NCBI GenBank assembly: GCA_963971535.1
Contig: OZ020589.1
Span: 57,066,342-57,130,341 of the forward strand
Direction of reading: 5' to 3'
Length of the DNA: 64,000 bases
Source: Notolepis coatsorum
Lineage: Eukaryota > Chordata > Actinopteri > Aulopiformes > Paralepididae
A model generated the notes under the pieces. It was not told where the DNA came from. It saw nothing but the letters and a program-made list of their open reading frames with translations, and did no database searches. Shown here piece after piece: positions 47,397 to 60,932 of the stretch. The first letter of the stretch is position 1. Each line of letters begins with the position of its first letter. Made by a program: the position numbers and the translations under genes.

Positions 47397-47857
47397 GCCG
47401 CTGCGTCCAGTGTGTCAGTGACGTGTGTGTGGCTGAAATGCGTGCGTTTACTTTCGAATTACCCACGTAATTGTCCTTGTGTTACATAAAACCCATCTGT
47501 GGCCCCGTGCAGAGGAAGGTAGTAAATACATGTTAGATATTCCAATGTACAGTTTTGCTTGTACAGTTGTACAAGCATGTATTGACTCGACTTGAAATCT
47601 TCACAGCAGTATAGTTTGTTTATACTTCAGAAGTATGATATTTAACATGGTCTCCAAAATGAATGGAAGCGAATGAGGAGCCTGACACCTGGGAGGAATG
47701 GGGGTGTTGCAGCCTTGGGGATGTTTTAAAAATATAATTTTATATATAATAATATATTAATTTGTGGGTATGTGTGTGTGCGCACATGCATTTGTTTGTT
47801 TGTGTGTGTGTGCATGCATGGTTTTGTGTGTGTGTGTTTGTGATTGCATGGCTGTGA
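47087..47857. other. Possible hAT transposase relic, then non-coding DNA
   Basis: A plus-strand frame near 47158-47250 reads VDFDSILTQMKDRL, resembling a phrase in hAT-like transposase proteins of fish, but it is short. After 47305 the sequence is non-coding, with (AT)n at 47367-47392 and a GT-rich start of the next element's flank. Confidence 0.25.
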
Positions 47858-48806
47858 CAGTAGGGCGGGCCATACTTTTTTTTTTTTGGAAAATCAATCG
47901 AGTGGGGTGTCTAAAATATGTGTTTTTTTGTGGGGAATTCAAATATGGGATTATTTTTCTAATCGGATAACTCCTACCTACATTGTTTTGGATTTCAAAA
48001 TGGCCGATTTGACCATTTTTCACCCCTTGGCCATACATGGATGCCAACATGAATCTGAAGGAAATCCTAACATGCAAGGTGTCTAAATGGTGTGTTTCTT
48101 AATGGGGAATTCAAATATGAGTTCATTTTTGGGATAGGATAACTCTAACCTACATCATTTTGGATTTCAAAATGGCCGATTTTACCATTTTTCACCCCTT
48201 GGCCATACATGGATACCAACATGAATCTGAAGGAAATCCTAACATGCAAGGTGTCTAAATGATGTGTTTCTTAATGGGGAATTCAAATATGAGGTCATTT
48301 TTGGGATAGGATAAATATAACCTGCATAATTTTGGATTTCAAAATGGCTGATTTTACCATTTGAACCCATTGGTATTGTATTACAAAATTGCAAAGATAA
48401 AAAATATATGGGAAATCATTTATAATGACAAAGCCATCAAATTTATTAACAAGTGAACTGTATATAACTGGATACAACTCCAAAGATCAATAATAATAAT
48501 ACTAACAATAATAAATTGTATTTGTAATGCACACAAACACCTAATTTAACACAAGTGCTAAATCTCGATCTCCTGACTTCTTGAACTTTGCCAGGTTCCA
48601 ATATCTTGATTGGACTCATTCTTGGATGGCAAGATCTCCTACTGTACTGCTTTAGCCACCAACCTACAAACACAAACTTAAAGTCAACGTCAGCCATAAA
48701 TAGGTGAGCTCTTTCCAGAACTACTCAGCAGAAACCTCTGTAACCATTTTAACAAACGTCTCAATGTATTGAGAAAATCCATGGGGCTCCATCAATCCTC
48801 TATCTT
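47858..48806 (+). repeat. Left terminal inverted repeat with 172-bp tandem units
   Basis: Units start at gtgtctaaa: 47907, 48079 and 48251, i.e. a 172-bp period, with aatggccgattt and caccccttggccatacatgg as hallmarks. The third unit degenerates after 48362. The arm continues to ctccatcaatcctctatctt at 48806. Confidence 0.9.
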
Positions 48807-48830
48807 CTTAAAACATTGGAAAGGCAGGGG

Positions 48831-50582
48831 ATGGAAAAGAAGGCAGAGAAAAGGAGAAGGGGCAAAGAAGAAAGCTTTGCAGCAGCAGACAAGGTTGCCA
48901 GGAAGGATGTTGAGAGCTTCCTTACAGTCCCTGAAGTTGAGCTCATTCCTGAAACTGACCCTGCAGCTTCAGCAAAGCTACGGAAAAATTATGATGAGAT
49001 TCCAAACATCGCCCTTGCTAGTGTAAGGTATGGCATAGGTCTAAGGCCAACTGCAGCTATAGCAACTGCAGCTCTGATTGATGCAGGACTCATCTTAGAA
49101 GATGACACAAGTAAAGTGATTGATAAGAACAAGGTTAAGAGAGCACAAGAAAAGTTGATGCAAGAGCTGGGGGAAGAGTTTGAGGAGAAGTGCAGGGAGG
49201 AGGGGGGGATCTCCTGTATCCTCTTTGATGGGCGGATTGACATGACCAATGTGATGATGGAAGCTGAGGGCAGTGACCAATCTTTTCCTGCAAAGATCAA
49301 GGAAGAACACTATAGTGTTGCTAGTGAGCCTGGCAGCAACTATCTGTTCCACTTTACACCAGAGAAAGCAACTAAAGAGGAGTCTCATGCAGAGAAGATT
49401 GCTAAGGTCCTGTTTGCCTGGCTGAAAGAGAGAGGTTCTGATAAGACCTTGTGGGCCATTGGAGGAGACTCGACCAATGTCAACACTGGAGTGAAGGCAG
49501 GTGTAATGCTGGAGCTGCACCTGGGGAGAAAGCTGGTCTGGTTGGTGTGCAACCTGCACACTGGTGAACTTCCACTGCGCCGTCTCATTGTTGAAGTTGA
49601 TGGGGCTACTCTGTCTGACAACAAATTGTCTCGGCCAATAGGACAGCTCCTTGATTCTGTTACAGACTTGGAGATCAATCCTAACTTCACCAGGATCTTT
49701 CTTGGCCCTCCGCTGATCAAGCTGCCTGAGAAGATCATTCAAGATCTCTCAACTGATCAACACTATGGCTATAAGCTGGTCTGTGCAATCAGGGATGGAG
49801 TGCTTTCTGCAAGGCTGGCTCTGCTGGAGATTGGACTGGTAAACCACAGCCGCTGGCTCACCACAGCAAACAGACTCCTCAGGCTCTGGGTGTCAAAGCA
49901 TCAACTTAAAAGAAAGAACCTGAATAATCTACAATGCATTGTGGAATTCATCATTGGAGTGTATTATCCATGTTGGTTCAACATGAAGGTCAAGCACTCC
50001 TGAATCGAAGGGCCTAGGCACATCCTGTTTCAGCTGGACTGCCTCAAGTCTCAGAGGAAGGAGGTGCTGGATGTTGTGATGCCAACTGTGAGAAGATCTG
50101 CTTGGTATGCCCACAGTGAAGCCATCCTCCAAACACTGCTGTGCTCTGAGGATCAAAAAGAGAGAATTGAGGGGGTGGAGAGAATCCTGGCCATCAGGGG
50201 AGAGGGGGATCCAGACACTCAGCTGGGAGACTCCTGTGTCAGGATCAGAAGAACACCTCACATCAATAGTGACGCTTCCAGCATTGGTGGCTTAATCAGC
50301 TGGTCAGAAGATTTGTCAGAGCCACCTCTCACCTGCTCCCTAAGCACTTCCGAGGTGAAGAACTTAATCAACACCCCCATGGAGGTTCTCGACTGGCCTT
50401 GCCACACACAAAGCATCGAGAGGGTTGTTAAAATGGTGACTGAGGCCTCTGCTAAGTACTTTTCACAAGAAAAAAGGGATGGAGGGATCAGGGCTCAGGA
50501 GACCAGCAGGAGGCTGATGTCCAAGAATGAATCCAAGCAGGACTTGTGCAACCTGATCAAATTTAAGAAGATAGAGGATTGA
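48831..50582 (+). pseudogene. Transposase-like protein of the long-TIR element
   Basis: The first ATG in frame is at 48831 (MEKKAEKRRRG, basic start). About 583 codons run to the stop at 50580-50582, with one in-frame TGA at 50001-50003 after VKHS; the two halves are otherwise in one frame. Recognisable motifs: ILFDGRIDMTN (about residue 140), GGDSTNVNTG (about 218), a tract HTGELPLRRL (about 243), LSTDQHYGYKL, and HSRWLTTANRLLRLWVSKH (about 345). Related proteins with GGDSTNVNTG and SRWLTTANR occur in fish, cnidarians and other aquatic animals, from memory. The conserved aspartates and a late E suggest a DDE/D-type transposase, which I could not verify. The stop would make a truncated protein. 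Confidence 0.7.
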
Positions 50583-51506
50583 TGGAGTCCCATGGATTTT
50601 CTCAATACATTGAGACGTTTGTTAAAATGGTTACAGAGGTTTCTGCTGAGTAGTTCTGGAAAGAGCTCACCTATTTATGGCTGACGTTGACTTTAAGTTT
50701 GTGTTTGTAGGTTGGTGGCTAAAGCAGTACAGTAGGAGATCTTGCCATCCAAGAATGAGTCCAATCAAGATATTGGAACCTGGCAAAGTTCAAGAAGTCA
50801 GGAGATCGAGATTTAGCACGTAGGTGTTTGTGTGCATTACAAATACAATTTATTATTGTTAGTATTATTATTATTGATCTTTGGAGTTGTATCCAGTTAT
50901 ATACAGTTCACTTGTTAATAAATTTGATGGCTTTGTCATTATAAATGATTTCCCATATATTTTTTATCTTTGCAATTTTGTAATACAATACCAATGGGTT
51001 CAAATAGTAAAATCAGCCATTTTGAAATCCAAAATTATGCAGGTTATATTTATCCTATCCCAAAAATGACCTCATATTTGAATTCCCCATTAAGAAACAC
51101 ATCATTTAGACACCTTGCATGTTAGGATTTCCTTCAGATTCATGTTGGCATCCATGTATGGCCAAGGGGTGAAAAATGGTAAAATCGGCCATTTTGAAAT
51201 CCAAAATGATGTAGGTTAGAGTTATCCTATCCCAAAAATGAACTCATATTTGAATTCCCCATTAAGAAACACATAATTTAGACACCTTGCATGTTAGGAT
51301 TTCATTCAGATTCATGTTGGCATCCATGTATGGCCAAGGGGTGAAAAATGGTCAAATCGGCCATTTTGAAATCCAAAACAATGTAGGTAGGAGTTATCCG
51401 ATTAGAAAAATAATCCCATATTTGAATTCCCCACAAAAAAACACATATTTTAGACACCCCACTCGATTGATTTTCCAAAAAAAAAAAAGTATGGCCCGCC
51501 CTACTG
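50568..51506 (-). repeat. Right terminal inverted repeat
   Basis: Reverse complement of 47858-48806 with few differences. It begins with aagatagaggattgatggag, which contains the last codons and stop of the transposase-like gene, and ends ggcccgccctactg. Confidence 0.9.
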
Positions 51507-51619
51507 TGACAGTGATGTGTTTTCTCAGGACCATTATACATATTCAGAGAAAAGCCTGCCTCTCCATCATTCCTTTCTCGCTTGCGTTCCTCCGATCAGT
51601 ACCTTGAGCTGGTTCCGAT

Positions 51620-53640
<2,021 letters not shown>

Positions 53641-56600
53641 GGTGCACAAATTGAAAATGGAAAACATGACACACCGGCACTGATGATTTAGTAGTGGGCT
53701 CGAGGAGAATGGTCGGAACAACTGAAAGCGGCCATGGTGAGGAGTAGAGAGACGGACAGAGTTATTCAGCCAAAGCCAGAGAGATCCTCAATGCCAAGGT
53801 TCCTCACAGACAAAGCAGAGCTGTCTTCTTCAGCTCTTTATTAAGGCATTGTATATGGATCTGTACGTATAGGTGAAGTCATGCCACCGTGTTGTCAATG
53901 TCACCATGTTGTCAAGGCAAATCAGATATGGATTTGCTGCATTGAAGGTGGTATCATTTGAAGGTGACATGTTAACACACACACACACATCCAGAGTTTC
54001 CAAGCCATTCAAACAATTTATTTTTCTCAGTAAATAGCAACCCCCTCAAAGAAAATCATGGAATCAAAACAGCATCTACTATTAGCATGCTAGTCTGCAT
54101 CTTCTGCTGTCAAGCTAATCTGCACCTGGTTATATGAGGACGCTAGCTTCGCTATAGCATTTCCCTCAAGTCCCCTGTGAATGAATGGCTGAGGACAAAG
54201 GGGTTAATTAGCTTTTCTAGCGTCGGGCGACAGCCATGGTGCATATCGTATCATCAGCCATTATGCCTGACTGGGCTCTCATAACAGACTTCTTTAATCC
54301 ATGCAAAGGGACGTTTCATGGTTCCTAATAATTCTAGAGAGAGAGATGGAGAGAGGGAGAGAGGGGGGGGGGGGACAGAGGGAGAGTGAGAGATAGGAAG
54401 AGAGAAAGAGAGGGAGGGAGAGAGAGACTATGGGTGTGTGTGTGTATGTGTACAGTACATCACACACTTCAATGTGGAGTCACAGTTCACTGACTGCGGT
54501 CTCTCAGCTAAGGACATTCAGCATGTTTGTATCCAGATGATGTGAAGGATGTGTGCCCTTGGTAGAGCCTGTGTAAAACCAATGAGTGTAGCAACTTTTA
54601 GCCGATGGCTTCTTGGCACGTCGTGGGCCACATCCACTTGGGTTTATTTGGGATATCGGGAGTTTTCTTGACAGTGATGTTGTGCAGAAAATGAAAACAT
54701 CAGAGTTAATGGAGCGATGCTCGAAACATGAAAGCCCCTCAGACACCGATCAGTGTCTCCTTCATCAGATGTTGCAGTAGCATCTTGTCACATGAATTAA
54801 TAAAAGCATAATCTGGCTGCTGACCATGTTCTCGGGCTGCAGATTTCTAGTTAGACTTGTTAGGCCAAAATAAATAATAGCAACTGACAAACTACAACTT
54901 GCGTCAGGAGTGGACCCTCGAGCAGAAAATTGCAGAACATACAGCTAGACTTTCCATCAGTGAACGGCATGAAATATGTAATAATTATGCCATTAAACAT
55001 TGGAATATTGAATAATGATTCGGTTAAGATTCCGAGCATGCAAACTTCTAAAGCAGAGTAATGAACTCACCAGGGATGAGCGCACACAAAAAACCATAAG
55101 GCCGTCTAGAGATGGAAAACCATGAACAAAGTGCCAGTGTGAGTGAGTGTATGTGTGTTTGCATGTGTGTGTGTGTGTCGTGTGTATTGTATGTGTGTGT
55201 GTGTATGTGTGCAAGTGTGTGTGCATGTGTCACGTGTATCATATTTGTGTGTCATGTGTATGTCGCATGTACCATATGTGTATGTTACCGTGTGTCGTGT
55301 GCACCATATGTGTGTGTGTCGCGTGTACCATATGTGTGTGTGTGTGTGTGCACATGTGTAGCCTTGCTTTAGAGTAATTAAAAGCTAATATGTGGTAGAA
55401 TCAGCTCTGTGCTTCTCTCCTCAATTAGTGCTTGTCTATAAAAAGACACACTCTCATTCTTCATGCCGCTGCTTAATTATGATAGATTTTCTTCTCATTC
55501 TCCTTCGTTTACCCCTACCCACCCCCCCTCTTCTATAATGAAATCACAACTAGTTGACTCATTTTTAATAGGCCACGTTATTATGGATTTTGATCAAAAG
55601 GGGGGTTTTAGCTAAAGACGGCGGGTTGATTTAAGACTGTTTTTCTTTTTGTTCTTCATCATTATCGGTTTAACTTAATAGGGCTCATTGGCTTCCACAA
55701 TGAGACACAGAGAGATAAATTGTGTCAAATGTGAGCCCCCCCCCGTCAGAGTCTGTATAGGGCGTGATATCTAGGAATTAAATGTGCCCTACATCGGCGA
55801 CTGGTGTTTGGATTATGTGCTGTGTGCTAGGGGACGGGATGCATTATTAAGTAAAAAAGAAAGTCACTTTTCATTACCACAACAGTGGATTGACTGTGTT
55901 CTGTTTTGGTTTGTAAAATGGGATATACATTTCCTCAGATGGAAAGGAAATAAAATGTGACACCGTTCTTGTATGTGGAGACGTAACAGGTGGTGTGGGT
56001 CATAGCGTGTTTAATAGGGCATTCACTCCCTTGCCCTACAGGTATGTTGAAAGGTATATCAGTGCTTTTTGTGTTTGCTTATCACTCTGTATGTCCTCTT
56101 CTCTTCCCGTCACAAAGTGGTCTGTAAAGGGACCCTGTCTCCGTGTGCTTAATGGTGCTTCATACATCATTCTATCTAACTGGATCTTCCCTGCTATTTG
56201 AATACCCTGTGTGGTTCAATATACAGCTATGCAAATACCCAACAGTCGTGCTGACTTGAAATTGGGAGACGCAACGTATTGAAGGGCACCGTTCTAATCG
56301 AATGAAAGCAGACATGACCCGTCCCTTTACCTCATAATCATTGTTTGTTTAGAAATATACATTTGATCTGCATGAAGGAAAGAGGTTTTATTCGCACATG
56401 GGCCACCGCTGCTAAAAACAATAACAAAGTGTGCAGATAAGGCACTCCATCGTGCTGTAAATAAAAGCATCCAACCATCAGTTATTTTTCACTTGCTTGG
56501 TTTAGTTCTTGCATCGAACGATTACCCTGTTTTAATGATTTTTTTTCCAACAATGAAGAATCAATCTAAAATAGTTCTTACTTCTTATACATGATATGTG

Positions 56601-57468
56601 GAATCTTGAAATATATATACCGTAAAACTTTAATTAATAGCCATGGCTTTAGTTTGCCTCAATCACTGACCCCAGCCTTTATTTGGTACAGGCCTCTAAT
56701 TTTATCCTTTTGTATAAAACTCTTACTCAGCAAATATGGGAAATATAAAATTTCCAGTATGAATATTACTTGACATGTACCAGCATGTACACATCAAAAT
56801 AAAACAAATAAAAAACAGGGTATTCATCTACTAATCCTATGGATTATTTAATTATCAACACGTCACTGCACCAGATCCCCAATGGTGCTTAAGAAAAGAT
56901 GGCCAATAAGATTTAGCTAATGGTCATTCTATTAATGCAGTGATCATATCAGCTTGGATAATAAGATTGATGGTAACCTGCTAAATTATGAAAATGTGAT
57001 TAGATGTTGGTGGCATAATGGTGGCTCAGAAGGTGAAGCATCAACTGGGCTTTTCCCTCTTAGTCAATGGACCTATCTCAAGTGTTATGTAGTACGTACA
57101 TAGTATTTTGTATGTAGGTAGGTGTAGTAATAAGACTCAGGAAGCAGGTTACTCTTTTAGCCTTTTAGTCAAGCAGGTTAGCATGGTAGGTTACAGCATG
57201 GTACATTATGTCCTATTCTCCTTCTGCGTGTACACTTCTTCTGCACACTTCAGCTGTAGGCATAACAGGGCATTGTATCAACTACGCCCCATAGTGGAGA
57301 CTCTTGGGAAGTACATCTTCAACATGCATTACAGAACACAACATCTCCCTTTTCTGTAATAGAATGTTACTTGCTACTCAGCATTATGCAAATTTAGAAC
57401 TTTTGCTTTTTCCACTTTCTTAAGTAAACTGAAGCAACAGTCAGTATCATAAAACGGGTAACTCAAGG
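53641..57468. other. Largely non-repetitive, AT-rich stretch without a gene
   Basis: No supported ORF. A (GA)n/G-run tract lies at 54335-54430 and a GT-rich one at 55140-55350. The rest has little repeat character and many TAAT-type motifs. It may be an intron or intergenic DNA of a host gene outside the window. Confidence 0.45.
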
Positions 57469-57735
57469 CAGTGTTAATTTTGTTAACTAAATTGATGACG
57501 AAAGATGTTCGTCAACAAAGGTTTTTTTCATGACGACAACGAGACGTGACGTCATGTTATTGAATACCATGTGACGCTAACGAGACTAAATAGTTTATTA
57601 AATATTGTTGACCACAACTGACGACACAAAAATGTAATTTACAAAAACCAGGACGAAATTCCTCTTCATGTATGTTGATATTGTTGACTAAAACAAGACG
57701 AGACAAACTAATTATAACTGCAACAGTGTGACGGC
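57469..57735. mobile_element. hAT-type MITE remnant
   Basis: Begins CAGTGTTAATTTTGTTAACTAAA, a well-known terminus of a fish hAT-like MITE, with internal gacgaaa/gacgaga repeats. The inverted far terminus is missing or diverged (ttgttgactaaaacaagac near 57680). Confidence 0.55.
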
Positions 57736-57917
57736 TGACGGGAGCTCTGTGTTATTAGCATTAGCAGGAGCTATTTGAAAAGCTAGTTCTGTATCACACT
57801 AGCTCCCGCTCAGCGTCTCATTGCATATATCTCGCTTCAGCATATATACACTGAATACATTTAAAAATGTACCTTTAAATGCCAGCATTCATCTGGCCAC
57901 ACCCCCATCCGCTTACC

Positions 57918-57925
57918 TATATAAG
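57918..57925 (+). promoter_or_regulatory. TATA box candidate near the start of copy B
   Basis: TATATAAG followed by caggggtgg, 132 bp from the end of the element. In the other two versions (about 6475 and 1233) the motif reads tacataag, so only copy B has the strong form. Confidence 0.4.
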
Positions 57926-58797
57926 CAGGGGTGGTGCCACACACTCACCTCCTTCTCAAATTTCATCACAAGCAACGTGTTGCTCATATGCCCACTTGAC
58001 GTGGAGAAAAATATTGGCTGGAAGAGCAATGTTTACGAGGAAAGGAAGAACAAGGAGATGCGTTGACATCATATCTTTATTTTCTCTCTCACTATTTTCG
58101 AGAAAATACGGCGATATTGTCTTCGTCACTGGAGTGTCTGGAAGATGGTGATCATTCTAAAATCCTCCACCGGTTTTCGTATTGGGAGCACGCCGCTGCA
58201 TGCCTCTCAACTGCAGTTCTTTGCTGTGTTGGTTGGGGTGAAACCTTTCAGGACACAGCTGAACTGTAGGACGCGCCGCTGTTGTGAGAAGCGGTGGGTT
58301 TCAGGTTGGTGAGTACTGTTTTGCTTGCAGCTCCACTTGTCTGTTAGTGCTATGGGGGCTAACTGACAATGTTTACGAACACCGGCCCCAGATTAAGGTC
58401 TTTTGTTCATCCTCTTAGGCAGCAGCGGAAGACCTTGATCTGAAGCCCATTATAGTTTAACTAGTGGGCCACGACCATCAACACTGGTGATCCCTGTGTT
58501 TTCTGGACGAGTGGATGTCTCTCTGTCACCGTGTTAGGCCCCATCTTTCATATCCAAATGAGAGTATTCCCTCACGAGGAGATATGGGCATAGATGTTCA
58601 TTAGCGGAAGATCTGTGCTCAAGTCAGCTACACAGGCCAGTTGGGTATTGTGCTGGCTCCGTCGGGTGTTGGTAAAATCACCGTTGTAAAACTGTGTTAA
58701 CATCTTGTTTCTCTTTTCTCTTAAAAAGTGAGGAGGGTTTCAGAACGGCGGCCTGTCTGGGTGAGTGTTATATCATTGTGTACAAGTTCAGGTGATA

Positions 58798-59050
58798 GCT
58801 GCTTAGCTTACGTGCTAGTGGTGGCCTACTGTTAGCCAGTCAGCTGTTAGCTGCGGCGCTAGCCTGCTGTGATCACTAGGTGGCCTACCTAGGTTAGGCT
58901 AGGAAACGTTAGCTTGCTGCTATCGCTGCTTAGCTTACGTGCTAGTGGTGGCCTACTGTTAGCCAGTCAGCTGTTAGCTGCGGCGCTAGCCTGCTGTGAT
59001 CACTAGGTGGCCTGCCTGGCTAGGCTAGGAAACGTTAGCTTGCTGCTATC
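58798..59050. repeat. Tandem duplication of about 127 bp in copy B
   Basis: Counterpart of 5346-5599, two units of gctgcttagcttacgtgctag, followed by a CpG-rich block to about 59220. Confidence 0.8.
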
Positions 59051-59690
59051 GGCCGAGGCCCAGCGCGGGGTGGCTCCGGCCCCTCGTGCGCCGCCGCGGT
59101 TCCCAACTCCCCTCTCCCTCACGGGGAGAGGCGGGGGGGATTCGAAGCTCCCCTCTGGTCGCGTGCGCCGTTCGCTCGGCGTCTCGCGGGCAGGGGCGGT
59201 AGCGACCGACGGTTGGAGCGGCCGTTAGCTTAATGCTACTCTGTTGAACGTGCTTTGATTATAACATGTTTTAAACACTCTTGACTACGACGTCATCTTT
59301 GACAGAGGATGTTCGTCGACCCTGCCCTGAGCCAGGACGGCAATGACTGCGTCAACAAAGGGGACCGTAGCGACGGGTTGGAGCGGCGACGCTGGCCGGG
59401 TCGGCAACACAGAACGGCTGTGTTTACTACGGTGCCTTGAGACTGCACTTCGTTGATCTACGCTCCGGGTAGGCAAGGTTTGGCCAGACCTTGTACACTT
59501 CTTCTGGCTTTCCCTTCTAAATGTTTTGTAAATAACGATGTTTTCCAAACGAGTGTTGCTGCACTACATTTAGGATACGACGCGAGTTATGTGTGAATTG
59601 TCTTGTCACTGGTATTTAGCTTCTCCATGCAAATCGGGTTGTTGTTACAGATGTGAAAATGATCTGGTTTGTTGTGTTGAGAAACATCAT

Positions 59691-60932
59691 AAGATAAGAT
59701 AAGATAAGATAAGATATTCCTTTATTGATCCCCTTGGGGAAATTCAGGCATCATAGCAGCATGGGGGGGAGGGGTACAGGTAGTAAAACAACACAGTATA
59801 CAGGTAGTAAAAGACAACACAGGCAGTGTAAACAATTTGATCAATATGGTCAATATAATTTACTATCTGACTAGCTGAGGAATATTCACATTATTCACAG
59901 TGTCACATGAGGTGCAGTATGCAAGAGGTAGTGTTATAATAATTTACTATCTACTGAGTATACATTAATCAAAGTACCAGGGTAGTCTACTTTGTCCCCC
60001 TTGGGTTCCTATAAGTCCCAGGTCAATGTCTGGTAGCAGTCGCTGTCGCTGCCCCCTGTTGTGGGGCCTGGAGGCTGCTAGTCCCTGCCCACTGTTGTGG
60101 AGCCTGATGGCCGCTGGTATGAAGGACTGTCCGAGGCGGTTAGTTGAGTGTCGGGGGGGGATGAGTCTGTGGCTGAACGAGCTTCTCATCTTGACTAGCT
60201 CGTCGTAGAGGGGGTGGTAGGGGTTCTCCATGATGGCATCCAGCTTCCTTATCATCCCCCTCTCTACCATCACCTCAAGTCTAGGTAGCTCGACTCCCAC
60301 CACGGAGCTAGCCTTCCTCACCAGCTTGTTGAGCTTGTTGGTGTCCCTTGAGTTGATGTAGCCTCCCCAGCATGCCACAGCATAGAAGAGGATGCTGGCC
60401 ACAACAGACTGGTAAAAAGACTGCAGCAGTTTGTTGCACACATTGAAGGACCTGAGTCTCCTCAGGAAGAACAGCCTGCTCTGTCCCTTCCTGTAGAGGG
60501 CCTCTGTGTTGTCCGACCAGTCCAGTTTATTGTTCAGGTGTACCCCAAGGAACTTGTATGAGTCCACCATCTCCACATCCACCCCTCGGATGGAGATGGG
60601 AATCGGGGGGGGCCTCTTCTTGCCCCTCCGGAAGTCCACCACCAGCTCCTTGGTCTTACTGGTGTTGAGTTGGAGGTGGTTGCTGTCGCTCCACCCCACG
60701 AAGCTCTCCACCAGGGCTCTGTACTCCTCCTCATCATCGTCGGTGATGTAGCTTACGATGGAGGAGTCGTCTGAGAACTTCTGCAGGTGGCACCCGCTGG
60801 AGTTGCGGCAGAAGTCTGAGGTGTAGAGGGTGAAGAGGAAGGGTGACAGCACAGTTCCCTGGGGGGCGCCGGTGTTGCTCACCAGTACGTCAGACTGACT
60901 GTCCTTTAGTCTGACGTACTGTGGCCTCGGTA
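59691..60932 (-). mobile_element. 5'-truncated LINE (RTE-X/Rex1-like), copy 2
   Basis: Inserted in copy B with its (CTTAT)n tail at the left. Comparison with the uninterrupted site in copy A gives the borders directly; the target duplication is short (cat). It is nearly identical to 15099-15866 where they overlap and extends about 0.5 kb further 5'. Confidence 0.9.
59965..60930 (-). pseudogene. LINE reverse transcriptase, C-terminal half
   Basis: Open from the insertion edge to the natural stop. It starts just before motif B (GAPQGTVLSPFLF), contains the catalytic FSDD of motif C, LQLNTSKTKELVVDF, YKFLGVHLNNKLDW and the thumb region. The endonuclease domain and the first catalytic motif (A) are missing because of 5' truncation. 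This enzyme would copy its RNA at a nicked target. I judge the clade as RTE-X or Rex1-like by its wording, with some doubt. Confidence 0.85.

Larger units (their letters stand above)
47858..51506 (+). mobile_element. DNA transposon with about 0.94 kb terminal inverted repeats
   Basis: The ends CAGTAGGGCGGGCCATAC (47858) and its complement (ending 51506) open near-identical inverted repeats of about 949 and 939 bp. A 3-bp tga lies on each side (47855-47857 and 51507-51509), the likely target duplication. Each arm holds 172-bp tandem units. A single transposase-like gene fills the space between. The inner edges of the arms reach the gene: the right arm includes its last codons. Total length 3649 bp. 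I cannot assign it to a named superfamily. Confidence 0.85.

Noticed and set aside
60892-60929. 13-bp inverted pair agtacgtcagact / agtctgacgtact at the LINE's truncated end
   Set aside because: Both arms lie in normal reverse-transcriptase coding sequence of this LINE, and truncation there is explained by incomplete reverse transcription.
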